Assembly: GCA_030268105.1 (NCBI GenBank)
Contig: BSDZ01000020.1
Coordinates: 760,001-824,000, forward strand
Reading direction: 5' to 3'
Origin: Volvox africanus
Lineage: Eukaryota; Chlorophyta; Chlorophyceae; Chlamydomonadales; Volvocaceae
DNA length: 64,000 nt
The notes beneath the pieces are model-generated. The model was not told the origin of the DNA, searched no databases, and saw only the letters and a program-made list of their open reading frames with translations. Positions within the stretch are counted from its first letter, which is position 1. Each line of letters opens with the position of its first letter. Shown here one piece after another: positions 46,795-56,494 of the stretch. The position numbers and the translations under genes were made by a program.

Positions 46795-47333
46795 AAATCA
46801 ATTAGCCCCGAAAATGGATGGCGCTGAAGCACGTGACCTATAGTGACCTATACTCGGCCATGGATGCAAATGTGATGCGGCCATGACTAGGAGGGCATGG
46901 GTGTCAAGACTAAGCCTCTGGCGTGAGCCTAGGTGAATTGACATCTAATGCAGATCTTGGTGGTAGTAGCAAATATTCAAATGAGAACTTTGAATACTGA
47001 AGTGGAGAAAGGTTGCATGTGAACAGCAGTTAGGCATGGGTGAATTGATCCTAAGAGATGGGGTGAACCTGTTTGAAGAGTGCAATTCCGTTGCACTACC
47101 CATCAAAAGAGAAAAGTGTTAAGATTCCCTTATTTGGACAAGGCGGCTGGCAGTAACACAAGCGAGCCCAGAGACATCGGCCCTGGGAAAAGTTCTCTTT
47201 TCTTTGTAACAACCAAGGGCCTTGGAATCGAATCATTCGGAGATAGGGCTCAGAGGTCGGTAAAGCACCGCATCAGGTCTCCAAGGTGAACAGCATGTAG
47301 TCGATAGAACAATGTAGATAAGGGAAATCGGCA
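46433..47333 (+). rRNA. 25S rRNA pseudogene fragment, internal part
   Basis: Diagnostic stretches of eukaryotic large-subunit rRNA appear in order: gggtgaagcc, ggaaactctggtggaggc, atcgaaccatctagtagctg, gtgggccatttttgg, aggagtgtgtaacaactcac, gatcttggtggtagtagc, aaatattcaaatgagaactt and, after a jump at about 47271, catcaggtctccaaggtgaa. Several internal segments that are conserved in functional 25S are shortened or altered, and the copy breaks off at about 47333. The core that should follow is absent. It is a decayed nuclear copy, not a working gene. Confidence 0.85.
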
Positions 47334-47584
47334 CTTTGGAGGCCATCGTGGCTGTGTGAGCCAAGGCGGACAGTGCTGAGCGGGGAACAGCACTGAGCGG
47401 GGGACAGCACCAAGTGGGGGACAGCACCAAGTGGGGGCAGTGCCGAGCGGGGGACAGCACCGGGGACAGCGCCAAGCGGGAGAAGGCAATTGTGCATGTG
47501 GAGGTTAAGGCGAACAGGAGGATGATGGTGATGCAGGCAGCGGGCGATGTGGCCAACAATATGATGGTGGTGCTGGCGTAGATG

Positions 47585-48088
47585 TGTTGTATCTTAGTTG
47601 TATTGGCCTACAAAGGCCAGATTGGAAGATGACCGTTTGTGGTCCAATCTTTGACACTACCCGTAGATACCCCAGGATATTACAATTATCCCCCTTCTCG
47701 TGGATGTGTCCTCACATCCCAGGGGCAGGGTGCTTCACCCTAAAAGGAAAGATTCCTGCAAGGTCTCTGCATAATCTTTCAAGTGCCCAGGTTTCCTGCA
47801 TCCATCTGCCACTACTGGGATTTGAACCCGTATAAGAACTTGCCTGTCTTAATACCAATGTTGTATCTCTGTTGTGTTGGCCTACAAAAGCCCTATCAGA
47901 AGATGACGGTCTGCTACCAAGCACAATATAATTGCCAATTAATTTACTTACCTCCTTATTCTCCTGATTTAAATCCTATAGAGAAATTCTGGGTAAATTT
48001 TAAACGTAACTTACGAAAAATAATTAAACAATTTGATGATTTCTTAAATGCTCTTTGACATTAGAGGTAGATACCCCAGGATACTACA
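47585..48088 (-). mobile_element. TRIM2, with a foreign insert in its right repeat
   Basis: The left terminal repeat is 47585-47684 (TGTTGTATCTTAG to GATATTACA), followed by a ttatccccctt tract. The interior ends in cgtataagaacttgcctg and then taatacca, a PBS of the B/C type on the minus strand. The right repeat starts at 47859 and ends at 48088. The target duplication AGATG is perfect (47580-47584, 48089-48093). On the minus strand the interior has GGGTTCAAATCCC, a box B match (47816-47830 region). The right repeat is interrupted by AT-rich sequence from about 47914 to 48056. Confidence 0.88.
47914..48058 (+). pseudogene. IS630/Tc1-mariner transposase C-terminal fragment
   Basis: The frame reads LIYLPPYSPDLNPIEKFW and then NFKRNLRKIIKQFDDFLNAL to a stop. 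The SPDLNPIE block carries the third acidic residue of the DDE/D site and is diagnostic of the IS630-Tc1-mariner superfamily. The fragment is strikingly AT-rich against its surroundings. Only the last ~45 residues exist, with no terminal inverted repeats. It replaces about 15 bp of the TRIM2 right repeat. A bacterial-type origin is possible; a eukaryotic mariner source is the alternative. Confidence 0.85.
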
Positions 48089-48230
48089 AGATGGACGCAC
48101 TGCACTGGTCAGAGTGTGTGACAGCCCGCGCACGGCTGCTCTGGCAGGTGCTACTGATAGCTGTTAATATTATGTACTATATTCAGGGTGGAAACGGTGT
48201 GTTCCACTTTCCGTTCTTCTGGCTCTAGGG

Positions 48231-48663
48231 TGTTGTATCTCTGTTGTGTCAACCTACAAAGGCTTGATCGAAAGATGACCATCTTGGCTCTCTCTGACAC
48301 TAGCCGTAGATAATACCCAGGATACTACAATTATCCCCCTTTTCATGAATGTGTCCTCAAATCCCAGGGGCAGGGTAACACCACATCCTGGAAGGAAAGA
48401 TCCCACAAGGTTCCTGCAAAATCCCTCATGTGCCCAGGTGTGTCCCCTCACCTGCAGTCACTGGGACTTGAACACATATTAGTCCCCTACTTGTCTCGAT
48501 ACCAGTGATATATCTCTGTCGTGTCAACCTACAAAGACTCAATTGAAAGATGTTCATATTTGATACTACTATCCGGGGGTATCTATGGCTATTGTCAAAG
48601 AGTGAGCCAAGATGGTCATCTATCGATCGAGCCTTTGTAGGTTGACACAACAGGGATACAACA
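48231..48663 (-). mobile_element. TRIM3, rearranged, right repeat doubled as an inverted copy
   Basis: The left repeat is 48231-48329 (TGTTGTATCTCTG to GATACTACA), followed by ttatccccctttt and an interior ending cttgtctcgatacca (PBS on the minus strand). The box B-like GTGTTCAAGTCCCAG is at 48461-48475. The right repeat starts at 48506 but breaks at about 48576. From there an inverted repeat copy runs to 48663 and ends cagggatacaaca. No clean target duplication is seen (TAGGG on the left; ATGGT, then TAGGG a few bases further, on the right). Confidence 0.75.
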
Positions 48664-48679
48664 ATGGTATAGGGCAACT

Positions 48680-49115
48680 TAGCTTACCCATGTTTTGTAT
48701 CAGTCTTTGATACTGATACAAAATTACACAGAGTCTCTGAATATATAGTATTACGATTCACAATGTGTTCGGAGACTTTTGATGGTCACTTTGCTTTGCC
48801 ATGGTGGCAGAGGAAATTGTCGTCCTGGGAATCCAGCTCATTTGCCACCTGTTCAAAACTGGTCAACATTCATGAGCAGCGTGCCCTCCATTTTGTTGCT
48901 CATAAGAACGTTGAGCACTCTGGCACGCTTGCAAAAAATTGACATGTAAGGCTCATGTTGTTGTGCTTGGCTATTGCGAATGCCTTGTTGCAGGGTCTCA
49001 ACAATGGCGCTCTGCCACCATGGCAAAGCAAAGCATCCATCCAAAGTCCCCATACACATTGTGAATTGTCATACTATATATTCAGAGACTGATACTAAAG
49101 ATGGGTAAGCTAGGC
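48680..49115. repeat. Inner part of a large fold-back (arms 48683-48813 and 49002-49112)
   Basis: cttagcttacccatg, ctctgaatatatagtatta, cacaatgtgt and ctttgccatggtggcagag on the left recur inverted on the right as ctctgccaccatggcaaag, acacattgtg, atactatatattcagag and gggtaagctagg. The loop is about 190 bp. No gene is recognised. Confidence 0.7.
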
Positions 49116-49269
49116 TTCCCCAGAGCCAGGATATTGGAAAGTGTAACACGCTGTTTCTGCCCTGAATATAGTAAATAATGTTAACAGCTACCAGTAGCAC
49201 CTGCGAGAGCAGCCGCACGCTGGCGGTCGCACACTCCGACCAGTGCAGTGCATGCACCAAGCATGCGTC

Positions 49270-50020
49270 CTCAGAGGTTGCTGCAATTTGGCAGCTTGCT
49301 GATATTTGTGATCTTAACTGTATTATGTTGGATTTTCATTGTCACTGACTACTCATAAAAAATACTGGTGTCGCGCCCCCTGGACAGCTTGAATCTTACC
49401 AATGACTGCTAAGTCCCAACGATGAATACATATGTCCATTTCGGAATGGTTTCCTTACAGCTGCTTTGCATTGATGTTCCGCGTGCCCAATCCTCCCACA
49501 AAAAGGAAGCTATCAGACACAATGACTTATGAGTGCAGAGCTTGAGCATACGTGAAATCGCTCCAGCTTGTGAAGGTAGATCTGAAGAAGGCGTGGGGTG
49601 CTCGGCACATGCTTCAGCGTGTGCTTCATGGCCCGCCAATACCCCCACGCCTCTCCCTTTTTTTGATTCTGGATGACTCTGGACTCATGGGGCCCTCCCA
49701 TGGTTTCCCGCTCCTTGTCCATCTGTGCCAGCACCACCACCATTTTGTTGGCCACGTTGCCCACCGCCCAGCTCACTGCCATCCTCCTGTCCGCCTCGAC
49801 CTCCACGTGCACGGTTGCCTTCTCCCGCTTGGTGCTGTCCCCCGCTCGGCGCTGGTCCTAGCTTGGTGCTGTTCCCTGCTCGGCGCTGTCCCCCACTCGG
49901 CGCTGTCCGCCTTGGCTCACATGGCCATGATGGCCTCCCACGCAAGCCGCACCTGCTCCTCCAGCTGGTGCCCATTGCCCCTCATGACCGCTACCTTGGG
50001 CAGCTCAGCTCCGTGCGCTG
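49270..50020 (-). repeat. Dispersed repeat R1, copy 2
   Basis: On the minus strand it matches copy 1 (18868-19565) along most of its length: ggaggccatcatggcc, gagccaaggcggacagcgcc, the gacagcaccaag array, ccatgagtccagagtcat, cttcagatctaccttcacaa, catatgt and gctgccaaattgcagcaac. One minus frame reads EVEADRRMAVSWAVGNVANK then MVVVLAQMDKERETMGG. The encoded protein is unknown. Confidence 0.7.
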
Positions 50021-50896
50021 CCAGGTGAGCCCAGGCTTGCAGGTCAGCCCAGCTGCAGGATGGGACGAACTGGCTAGGACTGCATGGTGACATGCAGTCA
50101 GCCCCTACAGTGGTCACCCTCATTCACCTCATTCACTATTCATGCACTTATCTGCAGGTCTAGACGTTAAGTGCCAAGTGCCGATTGCTCACAAAATAGA
50201 GCAAAGCATTTGGACGCGATTTCAGGGGCAGCAGAAGGCTTCAGGAGTGAAAAGGTTACAACTTACATTCCAAAAGATGCGATGCGGTGTGTTTGGCTAT
50301 CAGAACCGACACCAGGCGATCATCATCTAACTGGCTATTTAATGCTCAGGCTTGGCTCAATATCGCTCAATATGATAATGAGGTTTATCCGATGAGAGCT
50401 TGGAAAAAGGTTATGCGATTTGGCTATCCTCCCACGTATTATACTCATGATATCAATATGCGGTATATATCACACCAGATTCACAAGTGTGATAAGCCCT
50501 AGCAGACGTATCACCGATATTCGCATGCAGTATATTTATCATTATCAAACCTTCCCGGCATTTATGCAATGTGAATGGCTGAATATCAATATTTGACTGT
50601 AGCTTAACCACTGTGGTCGTCGCTACTGAAGTAGCACTTCTCACACTTATGCATCGATCATGTCAGCATTGATGAAATAATGTAGCAAACATTATAACTA
50701 AACAAGTTATGACATTTTAATGCTCATTCACTATGTATGCCAGCTTGACCCGGTCATTTGTTTTTGGTGCATTAATGATACCGCTGGCAACGCAATACAA
50801 AGAATCCCATTTGCATTGATTTCACTATGCATAACTAGCTAAATATATACAGATATATTTATTGTTACCGATGTATTAATTACGTTTGCTTATCGT
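50021..50896. other. Possible strongly diverged LTR relic
   Basis: Scattered similarity to the B/C LTR body in reverse orientation, for example cttcccggcatttatgcaatg with gaatatcaatatt against ctttccggcattcgcatgat with gataacgatatt, and an acttacattcc segment. No boundaries, target duplication or coding sequence were found. Confidence 0.35.
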
Positions 50897-51183
50897 CCTT
50901 TTCCCGAAGTTATGGATCCATTTTGCCGTCTTCCCTTATCTACATTGTTCTATCGACTAGAGGCTGTTCACCTTGGAGACCTGATGCGGTGCTTTGCCAA
51001 CCTTGGGCTCTATCTCCGAATGATTCGATTCCAAGGCCCTCGGGTTGTTACAAAGAAAAGAGAACTTTTCCCAGGGCCGATGCCAATGTCTCTGGGCTCG
51101 CTTGCGTTACTGCCAGCCGCCTTGTCCAAATAAGGGAATCTTAACCCTTTTGCCTTTTCATGGGCAGTGCAAGGAAATTGCAC
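50897..51183 (-). rRNA. 25S rRNA pseudogene fragment, inverted
   Basis: The minus strand reads gtgcaatttcc, then ttaagattcccttatttgg, gagcccagagacattggc, gttctcttttctttgtaac, accgcatcaggtctccaagg, gatagaacaatgtag and taacttcgggaaaagg. It is a near copy of 47080-47333 in opposite orientation and extends about 20 bp further at its 3' end. Confidence 0.85.
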
Positions 51184-51189
51184 TCAAGG

Positions 51190-51530
51190 AACAATGTAGA
51201 AAAGGGAAGTCGGCAAAATGGATCCATAACTTCGGGAAAAGGATTGGCTCTGAGGGCTGGGCCTTGGGATCTGCAGCTGTGAAGCCCGAGACAGCATGGG
51301 TCTTGGATCATTCACCCACTAATATGTAACGTGAGCTGGGTTTAGACCATCTTATGACAGGTTAGTTTTACCCTACTGTTGAATTGATTCCGCCATAGTA
51401 ATTCGGCTCAGTACGAGAGGAACCGCCGAGTCAGATACTTGGTAATGCCCGTGCCTGGAAAGACAATGGGGCGCAGCTAACATCTGTAGCCTAATAACTG
51501 AGCGCCTCTTTAAGCCAGAAGACGTGCCAG
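51190..51530 (+). rRNA. 25S rRNA pseudogene fragment, 3' region
   Basis: Starts aacaatgtagaaaaggg and runs through ggatccataacttcggg and aaggattggctctgaggg. It then jumps to ttggatcattcacccacta, gtgagctgggtttagacc, gacaggttagttttacccta, the sarcin-ricin-like agtacgagaggaacc, and a 3' end like gcctctttaagccaga. About 1 kb of the conserved core (peptidyl-transferase domain) is missing between the two parts, so it cannot be functional. Confidence 0.85.
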
Positions 51531-52353
51531 GTGCGGAGTCATTTTTCCAATGATGTCACCCGTCTAAGAATACATCTGCCTGTGCTGGATGATGTTTTCC
51601 TTTGTGTTCCCTTCCTCCGTAGGACAGCGACCAAATGTTACTCACATCCACTCACCCGTGGGTGTCCTCAACCCCTTCCATTGCCCCTGCGTCTGAACAC
51701 CCTGATTGAACATAACTCTACACACCACCACCAGCTTCCGCTCTTCTGAAAACCCATCCCTCCCTCCCTTCCTGGAGAAACGAGGAGGTCCCTGCCTAGA
51801 CCACCGAGGGTTACAACTCCAGACGAAGACTGAACTCCAGCCTCTCCGCTGTGTAGTCTAAGAGGCTCACAAAAGCAGCTGGCTAACCGCCACGCGCATT
51901 TGCACGCCACTCACCCCGACAGTACCCATCACCCGTGTATGTGTATGGGAATGTGTATATGCACGGTATCCCCACCGCAGTGTCTCGAAGAGCACAGCAC
52001 CAAGCAACATCTGCAATGGTGGTGGTGGTCACTATCGTCGAGAAGCAGTCAACCCCATACTGCGCGACAACAGAACCAGCTCGTGCGCTTTCTCCGCCCG
52101 CCACCGCCCCAACAAAAACTCCCCTAGAGGACCCATGTGTGTCACAGGAACCCCACGGCGCGGCGAAAGGCTAAAGGGCGCTGGTGGCGCAGAGGAGGGT
52201 AGGGCACACGGCACATAATGCGTTCGTGCTATTGAGGAAGAAAGCATATGGCGCCCTCAAGGGTGGATACACAGGGGGATTTGCACATACTTGCCATGGA
52301 GGAAATCGATTTGATGCAGGGAGTGGAGATGGTGCACACTAACGCCCTGTCCG
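51531..52353. other. No gene recognised
   Basis: The region has short open frames on both strands without family resemblance. It may hold the decayed 3' part of the neighbouring kinase gene, but I see no motif to support this. Confidence 0.4.
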
Positions 52354-53963
52354 TCAGTCCCTTCTGCCCACCATTTTCTCCAGCTGGTTGAGGTTGCAAA
52401 TGACACACACACCCGATAGCGACTGGGTAGCCTTGTCCGCACTGTTAAAGGAGGGATTCTTTTGCAGGCAGGCCGCCACAAAGTCCTTCATCTCAGGCGA
52501 GAAGTCGCCGTCCAGCTGAGGCGGCGGGCCCTTCGGAATGAGGAAGAGGACACGAAGGGGGTCCTGGGAGGTGTGGGGCTGGGCGCCCGTGGCCATTTCA
52601 ATTATGGTGATGCCCAGGGACCAGACATCTGCCTTTTCACTTTAGTCCTCCTCCGCCGTATAGATTACCTGTGGATACATATGGACAATAGGAAAAACGG
52701 ACCCATGGGTCAAAGCAGCCTAGAATTCGATCACAATCCAATGATACAACCCGTGGCTGCAAAGCACCTGTAGGCCTAACCTTTCAAAATGGTCTTTGCG
52801 GCCAAACTGACGACGCGGGCTGCAATTATCAGTTTATGAGGCGACATCAGTTTACTGGGGATAAATGAAGCTAAAAGAGTTAACATCCAACGTCTTTACT
52901 TTCGTAGCAAAATCCTTTTACTTTACTTGTTTTTGTGAAAAATAATACTGCTTTATAAAACCGCCGTCGCCAACCACCGCGAACTTAAAACATAGAAAAC
53001 ATCAAAATTACCCCACCAGTAAACCCAGTCTTTTTCCTGATAACCTTCCTCTGTGCAAAATGTGCTTTGCCCACCTATCTTGATGAACCCGCCCGCCGCC
53101 CCCTTTGAAACACCCACTTCGGGGGCCATCCAGAATGGTGTCCCCACAAACGTCCGCCTTCGGTAGCCCAGAGTCCCCGTCAATTGCCCTGACACGCCAA
53201 AGTGCCGGTGCCGGTGCCGGTGCGGGAGAGCAGCAGGTTGGCTGCGTGATGGGCAGTGCGAGGATGAGTTTTCGTGGATATGACGCATCTCCTGACAGAT
53301 ATAAACATCTGAAGAGATCATCAAACAACTTACCCCCGTTCTAACAACTTACATGTTCCCCGCCCGGATACGCGACTGTTAGGTTGCAGGGAAGCGCCCG
53401 TGGGTCCAGTGCTGTTCACACCGTCTTCTAAACGCACACACGCACGTGTGCACACCAGGCAACCCCACAAGCACCAGCACGATGCATGGCACATACTTTG
53501 ATGTCGCGATGGATGCGGTGCTCCGCGTGCAGGTATACCAATGAGTTAAGCACCTGCCAAGAGATTTGGTTAGGAGGATCAGTCGGGGAACGGACGGAGG
53601 AAGGAGAGAGGAGGAAGGACGGAGGAAATGTGACCCGTCATGATGGTAAAAAAAGGCGGACAGCGAGCTGGCGATGGGGAAAGAGGGAGGAGAGGCGTGT
53701 GAATCGGAAGCCTGCATTTCAATGCGCCAGCTTACACAAAATATCATGAAGACGACCAAACTTTATTATATTTAAATGATGTCTCTGTTAAGTTCCATGG
53801 ATCCCCGTATGGACGTACCAGAAGAGTCTTTTTGGAGCCACTAAAGGGAAGGCATTCGGTCCAGAAGCGATGCCTCCCGTACACATCTGCGATCCCGTAC
53901 TAATATGCGCACCTGAGAAAGAATATACGAGATGCATTTCGCATCTAGCGGCCCATGTTGCAC
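52354..53963 (-). pseudogene. STE20/GCK (MST-like) protein kinase fragment, decayed
   Basis: Minus-strand pieces in order: 53963-53913 (GPLDAKCISYILSQ), 53553-53497 (VLNSLVYLHAEHRIHRDIK, the catalytic-loop HRD), about 53245-53118 (AANLLLS, then FGVSGQLT and TFVGTPFWMAPE) and 52668-52354 (VIYTAEED, stop, SEKADVWSLGITIIEMATG, LRVLFLIPKGPPPQL, FVAACLQKNPSF). The first two junctions splice cleanly in phase. The GTPFWMAPE activation loop and the LFLIPKNPPP-type block mark the GCK/MST group. Lesions: a TAA at 52642-52644 where relatives have a Tyr-like position; and a CCGGCA hexamer run that replaces the sequence before FG, leaving HFG for DFG and a shifted frame. The N-lobe (Gly loop, Lys) is not found upstream. 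A sequencing error could explain one lesion but hardly both. Confidence 0.75.
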
Positions 53964-55554
53964 CTGCATAACAGGACAGGAAGATAAAGTTACATTACGA
54001 ACAAGTGATAAGCTGCAAAACGTAAGCAAGGCAAGCTGCAAGCATGGCACAAGGAGTAGGAAGGGAGCATGACACAAGGAGAAGTGAGGTGACAGGCGGG
54101 TAGATACATGGTGGGGCGGGGCAATGAACCCCGCCCCACTCTGCCTTAAACCCATAAGAGGAAAGGATCAATGGGACCAAGCCCCACTGCTGTACCGATT
54201 TCGCTGAGATTCGACAAATCTTCTACGTCGTATTTCCACAATTAGCCCCCTACTGATCACGTGTTTCCGAAGTCCTGCTGGGCCCATGTGACTAGATTTG
54301 TCGTTCTTGCCACGACGCTATCCGGAGCTCCGAGCCTCCCCTCAGGTGCCGGGCCTTCCAGTCCTCAACGACCCTGTGTCAGTGGTGTGATGTGATGGAG
54401 CTTGCAAAGCACGCCAAGCAGATAGCGCCTCACGATAAATGCATGTCATGAATGGTTCAAGTATATCCTCCCTCGGTTTACATCCCAACCCCCCTGGAGG
54501 CTGTGGTGGTGGGCAACAACGATCTCCCCAACCCAGATCAATTCAAGCCCCTCCTTCATAATCATGGAGGGGAGGGGAAGGCACGCTTCCGTTCAGTGCG
54601 GGATGCAAAACTCCTACCAGGTCCGATACGGAGCACGCCACAAGCTCTGTAATGATGTGCAACTCTGGGCTTCCCGGGCACACCACGGATCCTTAATATT
54701 CTGTAGTGTTTTTGCATTTACAACCGACGAGAGCTTGAATTTCCTGGATACGGAAGATAATGGAGATCAGAGAACGGGATTGGTATTGTGGGAAGGACGC
54801 GTTTTGAGGGACGCACGTGTGACCAGGATGTGGAGACCCAATCGCAACACCACAACCGCTATCAAAACTAGTGTTCCATTTATACCTTGTGAATGTCCTG
54901 TATATCATCCTCCCTGCTCGTTACGGAAGCTGTTGAGTACACAGTCCAGCAGCAAGGCTAACTGCTCCTCGTGGAATCATCTCCATATTTACACGTCCTC
55001 CAAATCGATTACTTTGATAGCCACCGACCGTCCAGTTTCAGTGTCGACTTTCCCGGGGTGTCGCACGGTCAGCGCCATACGCGACCTACTACCGGCTTTG
55101 CTTCATGCCAAATCATCTGTGACTGGCAGGCATAATCATCCTCCAGCGAAACACGCAGCTTAGCACTCGTAAACGTCTCCAAACGACCCGCGCCCGGTGC
55201 ATTTCCGTCTTTCATAACGTTTCTGAAGCCATAGATCAAATCACAGATCTCTTTCAAGGACAAGATCGATATGGCCAATCTCAGAATAGCGTTTGTATCA
55301 CAAAACAGGAAGAGCTGCAATTAATTTTTGAACTGGAACCCCGCACGGGGACGTAAACATCCCCAGGGTCTAGCCCTTCAACTGGCAATCCGTCCTTAGA
55401 ATATGTCGGTATAACGGTTACCACAAGGCCCCGCCAAGGGGAACGTGAAGTTCCTTTCACCCAACGAGTCCATATCAGCCCTGTCAGAAACTTGATGTTG
55501 TAAGAAATGAATAAAAATGTTTACAACGTCTTACTTTGCTTCCTCTTGGGTCAG
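53964..55554. other. No gene recognised
   Basis: I looked here for the kinase N-lobe on the minus strand and found none. Open frames at 54452-54652, 54564-55163 (plus) and 55069-55320 (minus) have no recognised motif. Confidence 0.4.
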
Positions 55555-56494
55555 GTCATCGTGTGGAATGGGCGAGGGCAGTTGACGTACACCCATGAAA
55601 AGGTGTGTAGTTGCCACACGGTTAAGCTGTCCACTGTTGTAATATGTCATTAGATATAAATCCTCTTGTAGACTGGATCCTTCGCCCCATCATATCTCGG
55701 TTTAACATTTGACCTGTTTAAGCCAGGGACGCAAAAGCGCTTGCCATCTAGGTGACACCGGGATCCGATGGCTACCATTCATATTCAAAACAACTTAGCT
55801 CGTTGGAACATTCAGCTACATGATCACCAGCCATGGACAGCCCGGCGAATCGTCCGCTCCAGATGCCCCATGCACTGTCGCCCAGACCCCAACTTGAGAG
55901 CGCGGCCGTATATAGCTCATTACATGACTGTCAGAGCACTACCGTCCGTGGGCATGGATGTATTACTGAAGGTGAGGCCAAACAGCTGCGGTTCAGCTTG
56001 ATCACTTACATGTCCATCCGATTAAGCTACGATATGCAAGCAGTTGCTATATTTCACAAACACTGATCTCATCCACTATCCTGGCGAACAGGCTCATGCT
56101 TTCTGCAGACGCCGTACATTTGTTTCTCGCTACCGCTCCGGGACAGCGACATCCCACAAAACCGCTGGCAATACCATCCTGCACAAGTGGCATAGGTGTC
56201 TGAAGAGTCCGAAGTCTCGACGTATTCGATTTTACGAAGCTGCTCAACCCCCGAACCTCCAATTTCTTCGCTTCGACTGTACTGCAAAACCATTGGCATG
56301 CACTGCAGGGCCCGACTCTGTCCGAGCTGTTCTCATACGGCCAAGCAGCGATCTCCCTAGCGGGCGCTGCCTGGCATGCAATTGTCGCACCATTTGAGAT
56401 ATTTGGGTCCGACCAATGGGGTCTCAACTTCCTCTTCTACTTCACCGTTTTGTTGATGGCCTACAACCTAGTGTTTCAAGCGCCTAAGCAGTAG
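55555..56494 (+). CDS. Tentative spliced gene 3' end with hydrophobic C-terminus
   Basis: Three phase-0 exon candidates on the plus strand can be chained. 55555-55602 encodes VIVWNGRGQLTYTHEK after a strong pyrimidine tract and before GTGTGT. 56109-56186 encodes TPYICFSLPLRDSDIPQNRW and a short tail, between ctttctgcag and GTGGCA. 56309-56494 encodes 61 residues ending NFLFYFTVLLMAYNLVFQAP, KQ and a stop, after cactgcag. The last exon has a likely membrane segment. A further exon may end at 55971. I do not recognise the family, and the joins are inferred only from phase and splice signals. Confidence 0.3.

Larger units (their letters stand above)
47345..48230 (+). repeat. Dispersed repeat R1, copy 3, split by TRIM2
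   Basis: 47345-47584 carries gagccaaggcggacag, the gggggacagcaccaag array and gtggtgctggcg; the repeat resumes at 48089. The piece 48094-48230 matches, inverted, 49115-49258 (gcactgcactggtcgg, then gctgttaacattat). About 430 bp present in the 49.3-50.0 kb copy are missing between them. Confidence 0.65.

Noticed and set aside
46433..51530. A working rRNA gene, or an rDNA unit boundary
   Set aside because: The copy is missing about 1 kb of conserved core, is in mixed orientation and is split by repeats. No 18S or 5.8S sequence was found nearby.
53964..55320. Upstream N-lobe exons of the kinase
   Set aside because: I searched the minus strand for a Gly-rich loop, VAIK-type Lys and alphaC Glu and saw none in a usable frame.
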